From contig NZ_JAIOAP010000002.1 in NCBI RefSeq assembly GCF_021190915.1, positions 310,001 through 374,000 of the forward strand: a DNA stretch of 64,000 nucleotides, written 5' to 3'. Numbering within the stretch: the stretch's first letter is position 1; each line of letters opens with the position of its first letter. Position numbers and translations under genes: made by a program. Under the pieces are notes generated by a model. That model made no database searches. It had not been told where the DNA came from and saw only the letters and a list, made by a program, of their open reading frames with translations. Below are positions 17,038-25,632 of this stretch, piece after piece. The DNA comes from Cohnella silvisoli. GTDB taxonomy: Bacteria; Bacillota; Bacilli; Paenibacillales; Paenibacillaceae.

Positions 17038-17723
17038 GAGCTTCTCACCCTTTCTACGAATGCGGTGATTTTATAGTTATCCTTTACCCCGTCTGTTTCC
17101 ACACCGCTGGAAATATCGACGCCGTCTGGATGGTAGGATGTGATTAACTCATCTGCATTATCGGGATTTAAACCGCCGGCGATGAACAATTGCAAGCCAT
17201 TGCTGCGGGCAGCTTGTTGGTAGGATGGGATTACATCCCAGCGATAAGTTTTGCCCGTCCCGCCGCCCGCCGTATCGAGCAAAATAGCGCTGACCGCGCC
17301 CCGGTATGCTGCAAGCCGGTTTGCGCCGCCGGTTTGCGGATCCTCGAGCGACTCCGTACCTTCGGTGAAAGGCAATGCGCGCCACACCTCAACCTTAAAT
17401 CGCTCTTGAACCTCACGGCAAAATTCCGGGGACTCTTCTCCGTGAAGCTGGACGATATCCAGCGGAACAACGGACAATACATCAGCCAATTGCTCGATCG
17501 TAGGATTAACGAACACGCCGACCGTTAACGGAGGTTTTCCATCAGCCATCGGAATCGTCCGGGAAACCGCATGCAGTTTTCCTGCCTGCTCCGCAGTCAA
17601 TTGCCTGCGGCTCTTGGCGAACATGAATCCGATGTATTCAACCGGAAGTCCGCTCATCCCCTGCAAAGTCGCCTCTTCTTTGATTCCGCAAATTTTCACT
17701 TTGGCCGAACGATGGCTCGTCAT
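17034..17723 (-). CDS. trpF: Phosphoribosylanthranilate isomerase
   Basis: About 229 residues, TIM barrel. The catalytic cysteine is in KVKICGIK (residue 12) and the catalytic aspartate in [16 protein letters not shown] near residue 145. [22 protein letters not shown] and [10 protein letters not shown] complete the family pattern. It isomerises phosphoribosylanthranilate in tryptophan synthesis, and overlaps trpC and trpB by 4 bases each. Confidence 0.96.
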   Translation of the reverse strand: MTSHRSAKVKICGIKEEATLQGMSGLPVEYIGFMFAKSRRQLTAEQAGKLHAVSRTIPMADGKPPLTVGVFVNPTIEQLADVLSVVPLDIVQLHGEESPEFCREVQERFKVEVWRALPFTEGTESLEDPQTGGANRLAAYRGAVSAILLDTAGGGTGKTYRWDVIPSYQQAARSNGLQLFIAGGLNPDNADELITSYHPDGVDISSGVETDGVKDNYKITAFVERVRSS

Positions 17724-18526
17724 CTTGCGGCTCCTTCTTTCGTAACGGGACCCAGCAGCTCGTTGACCGCTTCCTGAATGTTGGCCTGGCGCATGAAGTG
17801 CTCGCCTACGAGAACGGCTTGCGCGCCCGCTCCGCGAACAAACGCAACATCGTCAACGGACGATATGGCGCTTTCGCTGACCGCCACTATCCCTTTCGGC
17901 ATTAGTCCGATTAGCTGCTCGGTTACATTCAAGTCCGTAAAGAACGTTTTCAAATCCCGGTTGTTAACACCGATAAGCGTCGCCTTCCCGATATCCAATA
18001 CGGTCTCCAGCTCCGGACGGTTGTGGACTTCGACAAGCACGTCCATACCCAGGTCACGGGCAAGCGTATAAAACGAAGACAACTCGCTTTTGGTCAAGAT
18101 CGCGGCGATGAGAAGAATTGCATCCGCGCCGATAATCCGGGCTTCGTAAATTTGCCGCTCGTCAATGGTGAAGTCTTTGCGCAAGAGCGGAACCTTCACT
18201 TGCTCGCGAATTTGCTTTAAGTACTCGTTGCTGCCTTGAAAATAATCGGTATCCGTCAGCACGGAAATGCAATCCGTTCCGGCTAGCTCATAGTCTTGCG
18301 CCAATGAAACCGGATGAAAATCCTGACGGATCAAACCTTTCGACGGGCTTGCTTTCTTTACTTCGGCTATGAGTCCAACCGGACGATTGCGCCCGATCAA
18401 CGCCTGCTCGAATCCGCGGCATGGCGGGAGCTCCGATATTGTTCTTTCGACTTCGCTTATCGATAACGTTCGTTTAAGCGCCTCTACCTCTTCACGTTTG
18501 GTAGCGACGATGCGATCAAGAAACAT
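17720..18526 (-). CDS. trpC: Indole-3-glycerol-phosphate synthase
   Basis: About 268 residues, TIM barrel. The catalytic lysines fall in AEVKKASPSKG (near residue 54) and PLLRKDFTID (near 113), with a glutamate in DVLVEVHN (near 161). GVNNRDLKTF and VSESAIS are also conserved. It closes the indole ring from CdRP. Its start overlaps the trpD end by 11 bases. Confidence 0.97.
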   Translation of the reverse strand: MFLDRIVATKREEVEALKRTLSISEVERTISELPPCRGFEQALIGRNRPVGLIAEVKKASPSKGLIRQDFHPVSLAQDYELAGTDCISVLTDTDYFQGSNEYLKQIREQVKVPLLRKDFTIDERQIYEARIIGADAILLIAAILTKSELSSFYTLARDLGMDVLVEVHNRPELETVLDIGKATLIGVNNRDLKTFFTDLNVTEQLIGLMPKGIVAVSESAISSVDDVAFVRGAGAQAVLVGEHFMRQANIQEAVNELLGPVTKEGAAR

Positions 18527-19562
18527 GGCTCACTTCTCCCGTCGTAGCAATCCATTGCTGCAATTTGTTCGCGGCTTGCCCGGAATCGATCGTTTCCCCC
18601 GCTATTCTTACTCCCTCAGGCAAAGTATCTGCGCGTCCAGCCACATAGATACACGCTCCGGCATTCGCGAGGACAACGTCACGATAAGCGCTTTGCTCGC
18701 CGCCAAGTATTCTGCGGATGATCTGCGCATTTTCCTGAGCGTCCCCGCCTTGAACGGCACCTAGCGGAACCGTAGACAATCCGAGCAACTCAGGTGTGAT
18801 ATCGTAGGTGATGACTTCTCCGTCACGCAGCTCCGATACTTGCGTCGGCGCGGAGATGCTGATTTCGTCCAAGCCGTCGTGGCTGCCCACAACCATCGCT
18901 TTCTTTAATCCTAATCTGGACAACACTTCCGCAACCGTAGCGGTGCGCGTCCGATCATATAAACCAATCAGCTGGCGATCCGCATTGGCCGGGTTGGCTA
19001 GCGGGCCGAGCATATTAAATATTGTACGGACTCCTAGTTCGCGTCTCGGCGCGGCGGCATACTTCAACGCGGGATGGTACAGCTGTGCGAACATAAAACA
19101 TATTCCGGTTCTCTCGAGGCAAATTGCGGCTTGCTCGGCCGTTAGATTAATATTGACGCCGAGAGCTTCAAGAACGTCGGCGCTGCCTGCTTTGCCGGAC
19201 ATCGCTCGGTTACCATGCTTGGCTACGCGAGCGCCTGCGGCGGCGGCTATAACTGCGGATATCGTCGAAATGTTGAATTTATGAATGCCGGAGCCGCCCG
19301 TTCCGCACGTGTCGAGCAAATCTTTGTTTTCCGTCGCAACGTGATTGGAGAAAGCTCTCATCGCTTCCGCAAAACCGGTAATTTCGTCGACCGTTTCGCC
19401 TTTCATACGGAGCGCGATCACGGTTCCGCCGATTTGCGCGGGCGTCGCTTCTCCCCGCATGATCGTCGTCATCGCTCCGAAAGCTTCGTCGCGCGTTAAA
19501 TGATCGCCGTTCATTAGTTTAGCCAGAGCTTGAGGTAGACTTGTCGTGAGAGTTTCGCTCAT
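18516..19562 (-). CDS. trpD: Anthranilate phosphoribosyltransferase
   Basis: About 348 residues. Transfers phosphoribose from PRPP to anthranilate. The PRPP-binding loop is DTCGTGGSGIHKFNIST (near residue 83), followed by KHGNRAMSGKAGSADVLEALG and the FMFAQLYHPALKYAAAPRRELG region. The catalytic domain follows a helical N-terminus. It starts 21 bases after trpE. No trpG lies in this operon, so the amidotransferase subunit is presumably shared with folate synthesis elsewhere, as in B. subtilis. Confidence 0.97.
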   Translation of the reverse strand: MSETLTTSLPQALAKLMNGDHLTRDEAFGAMTTIMRGEATPAQIGGTVIALRMKGETVDEITGFAEAMRAFSNHVATENKDLLDTCGTGGSGIHKFNISTISAVIAAAAGARVAKHGNRAMSGKAGSADVLEALGVNINLTAEQAAICLERTGICFMFAQLYHPALKYAAAPRRELGVRTIFNMLGPLANPANADRQLIGLYDRTRTATVAEVLSRLGLKKAMVVGSHDGLDEISISAPTQVSELRDGEVITYDITPELLGLSTVPLGAVQGGDAQENAQIIRRILGGEQSAYRDVVLANAGACIYVAGRADTLPEGVRIAGETIDSGQAANKLQQWIATTGEVSHVS

Positions 19563-19583
19563 ATCGCCTGATTCCCCTTTCTC

Positions 19584-21164
19584 TTAATCATAATCCCAAT
19601 TCGTACGGCGATCGCCCGCAACAACTACAGGAAATTCATTGCCGCTGCGCTTGCCTGAGCCGGAAAGAGGGAAGGCCGCTTCCGCAGATCGGATCGCTTT
19701 AAGCATTCCTTTAGCTTTATTGACCGTTTCCTCATATTCGTTTTCCGGAACGGAGTCCCATACGATTCCCGCTCCCGCTTGCACATAGGCTTTACCGTGC
19801 TTGAAAATAATCGTCCGTATCGTAATGCAAGTGTTCAGGTTCCCCGAAAATCCGAGATAGCCGATAGCTCCCGCATACGCGCCTCTAGCTTCATTTTCCA
19901 ATTCGGCTATGATTTCCATCGCCCGAAGCTTCGGAGCACCCGACACCGTGCCTGCCGGAAGGCAAGACAGGAACGCATCATAGAAATCTTTGTCCGGCCG
20001 CAGCTGACCGGTGACGTTCGATACGATGTGCATGACGTGGGAATAGCGTTCGACTTCCATGTAGCTGTCGCACTTGACCGTTCCGAAAGTAGATACTCTG
20101 CCTAGATCGTTACGACCGAGATCCACGAGCATCACATGCTCCGCGCGTTCTTTCTCGTCCGCCAGCAGTTCTTTTTCAAGAGCGATGTCCTCTTCGGGAG
20201 TTTTGCCGCGCGGCCTCGTCCCCGCTATCGGCCTTGTTTCCACTTTGCCGTTGTCCACTTTCACGAGCAGCTCCGGGGATGTGCCGACGACAACCTCATC
20301 ATCCATCTTCAGCACATACATGTACGGCGACGGATTCATCGTTCTAAGCACGCGGTACACATGGAGCGGATCGACTTCGGTTTCGATATGGAAACGTTGC
20401 GAGAGCACCACTTGGAAAATATCGCCCGCCCGAATGTATTCTTTCGCTTGATTGACGTTGTCAAGAAACTGTTGTTTCGTCAGATTGGAGGCAATCTCTC
20501 CAAGCTCCGGATCCATTGGCGGAGTGCCTTTGGACGGTTGTATAGGAAGCGGCTGCTGAATTCTGCGAATCGTCTCGTCGATGGCGTTACAGGTGTCTGC
20601 ATAGGCTCTTTCGATTTCTAGGTCAGTAGCTCTCTCGGCGATATGGACGTTACCGATGACTAGCACTTGCTGTTTGAAGTGGTCGAATACGATGACGCGA
20701 TCGCAGAACATAAATTGCATATCGTCCATGTTCAGATCATCCGTCTTGTGCGGCGGCAGTTTTTTCTCGTAATATTGCAGCAGATCGTACCCGAAAAATC
20801 CGATAGCGCCGCCCGTAAACGGAGGTAGCTCAGGCAGAGCCGGACTCCGATAGGAGCGAAGCTTCTCCCGTAGAAGCTGCAAAGGTTCCGTCGTATGGTG
20901 CGATTCCGTCTTCCCGTTCTGCTCTAGAGTAAGGTGGTTCTTCTTTAGCTTCAATACGAGGAACGGATCCGTGCCGATAAAAGAATATCGAGCCCACTTA
21001 ACGCCGCCCTCCACGCTCTCTAGGAGAAAGGCGTACTTGTCCTTGCTTAAATGCTGAAACACCCGAATTGGCGTTTCCGTATCGGCCAGCAGACGGCGGA
21101 CGACCGGAATGACGTTATATTGCCCTGCCATTGCTTTAATTCCCTGCAGCTCCTGCTGATCCAT
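19584..21164 (-). CDS. trpE: Anthranilate synthase component I
   Basis: About 526 residues, chorismate-binding enzyme. The N-terminal regulatory half contains LLESVEGG, the tryptophan feedback site, near residue 48. The catalytic half shows GDIFQVVLSQR, RPIAGTRPRG, DLGRNDLGRV and LPAGTVSGAPKLRAME. It makes anthranilate from chorismate and ammonia or glutamine. First gene of the operon; its ATG at 21164 has AAAGGAGAG 8 bases upstream. It is preceded by a leader of about 290 bases with a TRAP-type attenuator. The C-terminus is extended by about 25 residues past the usual catalytic end. Confidence 0.96.
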   Translation of the reverse strand: MDQQELQGIKAMAGQYNVIPVVRRLLADTETPIRVFQHLSKDKYAFLLESVEGGVKWARYSFIGTDPFLVLKLKKNHLTLEQNGKTESHHTTEPLQLLREKLRSYRSPALPELPPFTGGAIGFFGYDLLQYYEKKLPPHKTDDLNMDDMQFMFCDRVIVFDHFKQQVLVIGNVHIAERATDLEIERAYADTCNAIDETIRRIQQPLPIQPSKGTPPMDPELGEIASNLTKQQFLDNVNQAKEYIRAGDIFQVVLSQRFHIETEVDPLHVYRVLRTMNPSPYMYVLKMDDEVVVGTSPELLVKVDNGKVETRPIAGTRPRGKTPEEDIALEKELLADEKERAEHVMLVDLGRNDLGRVSTFGTVKCDSYMEVERYSHVMHIVSNVTGQLRPDKDFYDAFLSCLPAGTVSGAPKLRAMEIIAELENEARGAYAGAIGYLGFSGNLNTCITIRTIIFKHGKAYVQAGAGIVWDSVPENEYEETVNKAKGMLKAIRSAEAAFPLSGSGKRSGNEFPVVVAGDRRTNWDYD

Positions 21165-21268
21165 GATTGATCTCTCCTTTGTTCACGATCGATAGATAGC
21201 ACACAAGTTGCGCCTATTCGATCAAATCTGGTTCGCCTCGCTGAGATAAGAACCGGCTTTTTCCCATT

Positions 21269-21297
21269 AAAAAAGCACCCCTGCTCCGCAGAGATGC
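21269..21297 (-). terminator. trp operon leader attenuator (intrinsic terminator)
   Basis: On the minus strand GCATCTCTGC-GGA-GCAGGGGTGC forms a 10-bp stem with two G-U pairs, followed by TTTTTT, about 105 bases before trpE. The 5' arm contains CATCTCT (agagatg at 21290-21296 on the plus strand). This can pair instead with either of two AGAGATG copies inside the GAG-repeat region, giving a mutually exclusive antiterminator. Confidence 0.85.
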
Positions 21298-21363
21298 GCA
21301 TAATCGATAAGTTGATCGCACTTCATCGGCGCACATAGCCATGCTGCGCAAATGAAACGGCTT

Positions 21364-21396
21364 CTCCGCTCATCTCTTCTCATCTCTACTCGGCTC
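21364..21396 (-). promoter_or_regulatory. TRAP-binding site: seven GAG triplets at 5-base spacing
   Basis: On the minus strand seven GAG triplets occur with exactly two bases between each: plus-strand CTC at 21364, 21369, 21374, 21379, 21384, 21389 and 21394. This is the (G/U)AG-N2-3 pattern bound by tryptophan-loaded TRAP. B. subtilis has eleven. Bound TRAP would block the antiterminator and favour termination at 21269-21297. The mtrB gene is present at 32631-32861. Confidence 0.88.
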
Positions 21397-21457
21397 GCAT
21401 CCTGCGTAAGTTGTCGTCCCTGTGGCCGACCGTTCCGCATTGCGTAATATGTATCTT

Positions 21458-21487
21458 AATATAGCATTCTGCTGCGATGGACGTCAA
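21458..21487 (-). promoter_or_regulatory. Promoter of the trp operon
   Basis: TTGACG (21482-21487) and TATATT (21458-21463) on the minus strand, 18 bases apart. A TG lies one base before the -10 box, making it an extended -10. Transcription from about 21451 would give a leader of about 290 bases. Confidence 0.7.
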
Positions 21488-21590
21488 CTAATAATGAACT
21501 AGATCGGTTAAAGCAGGCACTGACTCATATCCCTCCGCATTACACCTTGTCATCTAACACCACTATTCCCACTCGCAGTGACTCTTCCCT

Positions 21591-21794
21591 GATCTAAAGC
21601 GGATAATCCGCTCTAATCCTATCCGCGGTACCTCTTCGGCAGATTTAAAGCGGATAATCCGCTCTAATCTTACCCGCGGAGCCTCTTCCGTCGATTTAAA
21701 GCGGATAATCAGCTCTATTCCTACCCACGGAGCCTCTTTAGCCGATTTAAAGCGGATAATCCGCTCTATTCAACTGATGCTTCTTCCGGAGATT
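21591..21794. repeat. Tandem repeat array, 4 copies of 51 bp (family A)
   Basis: Copies start at 21591, 21642, 21693 and 21744, an exact 51-bp period. Each begins with gat(t/c)taa followed by the palindrome AGCGGATAATCCGCT (one base changed in copy 3) and ctaat or ctatt. The remainder varies slightly. No spacers differ enough for a CRISPR. The array lies between the trp promoter and the gene at 21816; nothing else is seen in 21488-21590. Confidence 0.9.
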
Positions 21795-21815
21795 TATTAC
21801 GGGTGTTTTTATTAT

Positions 21816-22475
21816 CTACCATAAGTGTTTGCTTGCATCCTCCTCTAAAACATACTCATGGTTCCGCATCAGCCCATCATGCAGCGGCTTTAGCAGTCTT
21901 TTGTCCACCATCTCACGAAGAACGCCTCGACAAGTTTCCGGCCCCTTCTGCAAGCACTCGCGGACATCACTCATCCGTATTGGCCGGTCCAGCCACAATG
22001 CATACCTGATAACTTCGCGCTCATAGAGTGAAACTTCCCGATATGAAACCCCCATGTTACCTGAGAACCTTCCGAGTAATTCAAACACGGTTCGTCGGCA
22101 CATATCCGGTTTTTTGTCCATATCGTCCCAAGAGAATGGAACATATTTAATCCCAAGTGCAACCATTGAGCGTATCTTCTGACGTTCAAAGTCAAATCGA
22201 GGACGGGTAATATTCTCCGCATGGGCAACAAATCCCTCACCTTCGAATCCAAATCTCAACGGCTCATAGTAAGCATCAATATAAGCTTTGACGCCGGTAA
22301 GAGTAATTATTTCTTTTTCAAGAACTATACCCTTAAGAGTTTTAAGCGTCGGAGTTAATATCTCCTCACATAATTTCCTCTCTCCTTCACCTTGCTTAAG
22401 CAACATTTCTAAACGCATACCGGTAGCTTGTCTCTTCTGCTCCTCCAATAACTTGGTGTATTCCGATTTATACAT
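21816..22475 (-). CDS. Unknown protein, possible nuclease-like fold plus winged helix
   Basis: About 219 residues, no signal peptide. The central part (DAYYEPLRFGFEGEGFVAH, then DFERQKIRSMVALGIKYVPFSWDDM) resembles the architecture of DUF559/very-short-patch-type restriction-like domains, but the usual acidic catalytic residues are not clearly kept. The C-terminal 60 residues (REVIRYALWLDRPIRMSDV onwards) read as a winged helix. GGGAGG lies about 8 bases before the ATG. It interrupts the aroH-trpE junction of the aromatic supraoperon, between a repeat array and a terminator, suggesting insertion. Function not assigned. Confidence 0.7.
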   Translation of the reverse strand: MYKSEYTKLLEEQKRQATGMRLEMLLKQGEGERKLCEEILTPTLKTLKGIVLEKEIITLTGVKAYIDAYYEPLRFGFEGEGFVAHAENITRPRFDFERQKIRSMVALGIKYVPFSWDDMDKKPDMCRRTVFELLGRFSGNMGVSYREVSLYEREVIRYALWLDRPIRMSDVRECLQKGPETCRGVLREMVDKRLLKPLHDGLMRNHEYVLEEDASKHLW

Positions 22476-22511
22476 GGACTAACCTCCCACAAACTAATTA
22501 TCTTGAAAAAC

Positions 22512-22547
22512 AAAAAAACGCCGCCCTCTCCGAAGAGAGAAACGGCG
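22512..22547 (-). terminator. Terminator downstream of the aroCBH genes
   Basis: On the minus strand CGCCGT-TTCTCTC-TTCG-GAGAGGG-CGGCG forms a long stem with a TTCG tetraloop, followed by TTTTTTTG. It would stop aroH transcription before the unknown gene at 21816-22475 and the trp operon. Confidence 0.85.
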
Positions 22548-22616
22548 TGTGCTTCACGCGCTGAAAAGATACTGCAACATGATTATAGAATAAATTCCAA
22601 AAATTTTCAATGATTA

Positions 22617-22664
22617 GTCTCGGTGTCTCGGTGTCTCGGTGTCTCGGTGTCTCGGTGTCTCCGT
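22617..22664. repeat. 8-bp microsatellite, six copies of GTCTCGGT
   Basis: Five perfect copies and one single-base variant (gtctccgt) in direct tandem, ending 5 bases past the aroH stop codon. The array lies in the 3' untranslated region of aroH, before the terminator. Confidence 0.95.
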
Positions 22665-22668
22665 GACC

Positions 22669-23037
22669 TTACTTCCCCAGCAAATCCGGCCGAAGCGCCT
22701 GAGCGCGGTTCAGGTATACGTGACGGATGTCCTTCTGTGGGATGTCCGTGTTGACCAGCACCATGAGGCGGATACATTTCTCCAAGCTGCCCTTGACGGG
22801 TACTTCTAGGGAACACATCAGCGGCACAAGCTCCCACCCTGCCATCTGACGGATCGCGCGAGCCGGGAAGGTGGCGTCCAAGTCCTGAGTAACCGTAACG
22901 AACACGCTGGCAATATCTTCTGGATTAAAATGATTAACCTCAATGATGCCATCTAACAGCTCAATGGTTGCATCCAATATCGGGCTCTCTTCATTTAGTT
23001 CGACCGTAATGGCACCGCGGATTCCCCTAATGCTCAT
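22669..23037 (-). CDS. aroH: Chorismate mutase, AroH type
   Basis: About 122 residues, the trimeric AroH fold that rearranges chorismate to prephenate. MSIRGIRGAITVE at the N-terminus holds the catalytic arginine; FVTVTQDLDATFPARAIR near residue 57 and MCSLEVPV near 85 complete the active site. VYLNRAQALRPDL near the C-terminus contains the conserved arginine. The ATG at 23037 begins 5 bases after aroB ends; upstream in-frame codons run into aroB. Prephenate feeds tyrA in this window. Confidence 0.95.
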   Translation of the reverse strand: MSIRGIRGAITVELNEESPILDATIELLDGIIEVNHFNPEDIASVFVTVTQDLDATFPARAIRQMAGWELVPLMCSLEVPVKGSLEKCIRLMVLVNTDIPQKDIRHVYLNRAQALRPDLLGK

Positions 23038-23042
23038 GGTTG

Positions 23043-24149
23043 CTAATTCCCCTCTCTTAATCCGTCCACAATTTCTCTTACCCACGAGGACGGCACATCG
23101 TTACGAATTTCCACGCTGCCGATAGCGGTCGGAACGACGAATACCATTTGCCCCTCGGAAAATTTTTTATCGTGCAGCATGGCGCTCATGATTGCATCGG
23201 TCTCGCAGCTAGCTGGAATCCGAACTGGAAGTCCGAATTTGCGGAAAATCCGCTCTGTCTCTGCCGCGATATGAGCGGAATACCCGAACCTCGCTGCTAA
23301 TCTAGCCGAGCCAACCATCCCGATCGCAATCGCTTCTCCGTGCAGTAATTCTCCGTAGCCCGCGACTGCTTCGAGCGCATGGCCAATCGTGTGACCCAGA
23401 TTGAGGATCGCGCGCAAATCGTTCTCCCGTTCATCGCGGGATACGACGATCGATTTCACTTTGCAGCCTTCATACAACGCATAGCCAAGCGCTTCCGGCT
23501 CCAAAGCCAGCAGCCCCTCCGCATTAGCATCGCACCATGCGACGAACTCTTCGTTCCAGATGAGGCCGTGTTTAATGACTTCCGAAAGCCCAGCTCGAAC
23601 TTCACGAAGCGGAAGACTTGCCAGCGTATCCAAATCATACAGAACGAATTCAGGCTGATGAAAAGCTCCGATAATATTTTTCGCCAAGCGATGGTTAACC
23701 GCCACTTTGCCTCCGACGCTGCTATCATGCGCCAGGATTGTGGTCGGAATCTGTACGAACCGAACTCCCCGCATATAGGAAGCAGCGACGAACCCGGCAA
23801 GATCGCCGACAACTCCGCCGCCGAGCGCAATAATCGTTGATTTGCGGTCCAATCCCGCTTCCAAAGCCGCACCGACCAACTCATCCAGCATCTCTAAAGA
23901 CTTGGAGGTTTCGCCTGAAGGTACAACAACCGTCGTCACCGCGTATCCTGCTGTAGCAAGAGCCTCTTCCACTTTAGCCGCATACAAATCAACGACCGAA
24001 GAATCCGTTACTAGCAAGATCGGCGACTTAACCGGAAATCCTCTTTCCGAGAAAATCTCTCCAGTCCGAGCAATTAAACCGGAGCCAATATAGATGGGAT
24101 AGGAACGTTCCCCCAGATCAACCGTCAGTTCCCTCGTCCCGCCCGCCAT
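23043..24149 (-). CDS. aroB: 3-dehydroquinate synthase
   Basis: About 368 residues, NAD- and metal-dependent enzyme making 3-dehydroquinate from DAHP. GGGVVGDLAGFVAASYMRG binds NAD near residue 110. Zinc ligands are a glutamate in GLSEVIKHG (near 190) and histidines in LGHTIGHALE (near 254) and LLHGEAIAIGM (near 271). Its ATG shares one base with the aroC stop (TGATG), so it is translationally coupled. Confidence 0.97.
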   Translation of the reverse strand: MAGGTRELTVDLGERSYPIYIGSGLIARTGEIFSERGFPVKSPILLVTDSSVVDLYAAKVEEALATAGYAVTTVVVPSGETSKSLEMLDELVGAALEAGLDRKSTIIALGGGVVGDLAGFVAASYMRGVRFVQIPTTILAHDSSVGGKVAVNHRLAKNIIGAFHQPEFVLYDLDTLASLPLREVRAGLSEVIKHGLIWNEEFVAWCDANAEGLLALEPEALGYALYEGCKVKSIVVSRDERENDLRAILNLGHTIGHALEAVAGYGELLHGEAIAIGMVGSARLAARFGYSAHIAAETERIFRKFGLPVRIPASCETDAIMSAMLHDKKFSEGQMVFVVPTAIGSVEIRNDVPSSWVREIVDGLREGN

Positions 24150-25318
24150 CAGTACGCCTCTACCTGGCTTAAGTAGCTATCTAAGTTCGCTTGAATTTCC
24201 TCTACGGAATCTCCGCCGAATTTCTCCAAGAACGCTTTAGCCACTTCCCAAGCCACTACGTGCTCCATAACGACGCTAGCCGCCGGTACAGCGCAAGCAT
24301 CGGAACGCTCAACCTGAGCCGTAAAAGGCTCCTTCGTGTCGATATCTACGCTTGCAAGCGGTTTGTACAGCGTTGGAATCGGCTTCATGACCCCGCGAAC
24401 GACAATCGGCTCGCCAGTCGTCATTCCGCCTTCGAATCCGCCTGCGCGGTTGGATGCACGGTGGAAACCTTTATCAGCGGTATGCAAAATTTCATCATGT
24501 ACTTTAGAACCGGGAATGCGAGCCGCTTCGAACCCGATTCCAACTTCCACGCCCTTGAAAGCGTTGATGGAAACGACCGCTTGGGCGATACGTCCATCCA
24601 GCTTGCGATCCCATTGGACATGGCTTCCAAGTCCGACAGGCAATCCGGTGACGATGCATTCAACAACTCCGCCAATCGTATCGCCTTCCGCTTTCATGCG
24701 ATCGATTAGCTCTATCATTTTTTGCTCCGCATCTTTGTCGGCGACTCTGACGGGAGATTCTTCGGTTACCGCGATCAACTCGTCGATTGGAAGATTAGGC
24801 GTTGCAGCCACAACTTCGCCGATCGATACAACATGTCCCGCAACTTTGACTCCGAAATGGCCTAATAATTGACGGGCTACAGCTCCAACTGCAACGCGTG
24901 CAGCAGTTTCTCGCGCGCTGGACCGCTCAAGCACGTTGCGCAAATCTTTTAAGTTATACTTCAAGCCGCCGTTAAGGTCCGCATGTCCCGGACGCGGGCG
25001 GAATACCCGGCGTTTCGCTTCGTCATTTCCCTCAATCGGTTCAACGTTCATGACTGAGGACCAATGCTTCCAGTCTTTATTCTCGACCACAAGCGCCACC
25101 GGCGCACCGGTCGTACGGCCGTGACGAACACCGCCGACGATTTGCGCCGTATCCGTCTCGATTTGCATGCGGCGGCCGCGGCCATGACCTTTCTGGCGAC
25201 GTTGCAATTGAAAATTCAAAGCTTCGAAATCAAGCTCCAGGTTGCTTGGTAAACCTTCGATAATAGCCGTAAGCTGCGGTCCATGCGTTTCCCCCGCGGT
25301 TAAATAACGTAAACTCAA
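24149..25318 (-). CDS. aroC: Chorismate synthase
   Basis: About 389 residues (called aroF in B. subtilis). Family signatures are [12 protein letters not shown] at the N-terminus, [11 protein letters not shown] near residue 39, [13 protein letters not shown] near 105, [12 protein letters not shown] near 127 and GGMTTGEPI near 300. It uses reduced FMN to convert EPSP to chorismate, the branch point for Trp, Tyr and menaquinone here. The TTG at 25318 is the chosen start: AAAGGGAGG lies 8 bases upstream and it gives the usual [12 protein letters not shown] beginning. Confidence 0.96.
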   Translation of the reverse strand: MSLRYLTAGETHGPQLTAIIEGLPSNLELDFEALNFQLQRRQKGHGRGRRMQIETDTAQIVGGVRHGRTTGAPVALVVENKDWKHWSSVMNVEPIEGNDEAKRRVFRPRPGHADLNGGLKYNLKDLRNVLERSSARETAARVAVGAVARQLLGHFGVKVAGHVVSIGEVVAATPNLPIDELIAVTEESPVRVADKDAEQKMIELIDRMKAEGDTIGGVVECIVTGLPVGLGSHVQWDRKLDGRIAQAVVSINAFKGVEVGIGFEAARIPGSKVHDEILHTADKGFHRASNRAGGFEGGMTTGEPIVVRGVMKPIPTLYKPLASVDIDTKEPFTAQVERSDACAVPAASVVMEHVVAWEVAKAFLEKFGGDSVEEIQANLDSYLSQVEAY

Positions 25319-25406
25319 GCTCGGTTCCTCCCTTTTGCCACTAAAACCGTGAACATCTTTGACCATTATAGTACAGCGTTAAAGCGTTTGACAAGAAAAC
25401 AGCCCG

Positions 25407-25568
25407 TCAAGTGCGGACGGACTGTTTCTTATTCGCTTTAGGTCGAGGAACTCTTGAGTCCCTCATATATTCGAGCAAATCCGTGTTGTCCAACCCTAGA
25501 ATTTGCGCGCATTCCTGCACGGATATTAACCCCCGCTTGTAGGCGGCTATAACTTTGCGCTTGTCCAT
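25407..25568 (-). CDS. Small conserved protein, HTH-like
   Basis: About 53 residues, not assigned to a known family. The middle (GLISVQECAQILGLDNTDLL) looks like a helix-turn-helix of the kind found in small DNA-binding or excisionase-like proteins. The C-terminus is basic. AAGGAG lies 6 bases before the ATG at 25568. It lies between cheR and aroC on the same strand, with gaps of 64 and 88 bases. Confidence 0.65.
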   Translation of the reverse strand: MDKRKVIAAYKRGLISVQECAQILGLDNTDLLEYMRDSRVPRPKANKKQSVRT

Positions 25569-25632
25569 GCATGGCTCCTTCCGCCTGGCCTGATTAGACT
25601 TATTATCGGTTGGGAGCCTATTTAACATACGT

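Noticed and set aside
21165..21460. T-box tryptophan riboswitch before trpE
   Set aside because: No T-box sequence (AGGGTGGNACCGCG) is present, while a full set of TRAP attenuator elements is.
21591..21794. CRISPR array
   Set aside because: The units are contiguous near-identical copies without unique spacers, and no cas genes are present.
22617..22664. Extra TRAP-binding site (GAG repeats on the minus strand)
   Set aside because: GAG triplets recur every 8 bases with 5-base spacers; TRAP needs 2-3 base spacers.
23456..23884. Minus-strand open frame in a second frame of aroB
   Set aside because: It overlaps the clear aroB coding frame on the same strand and contains no recognisable domain.
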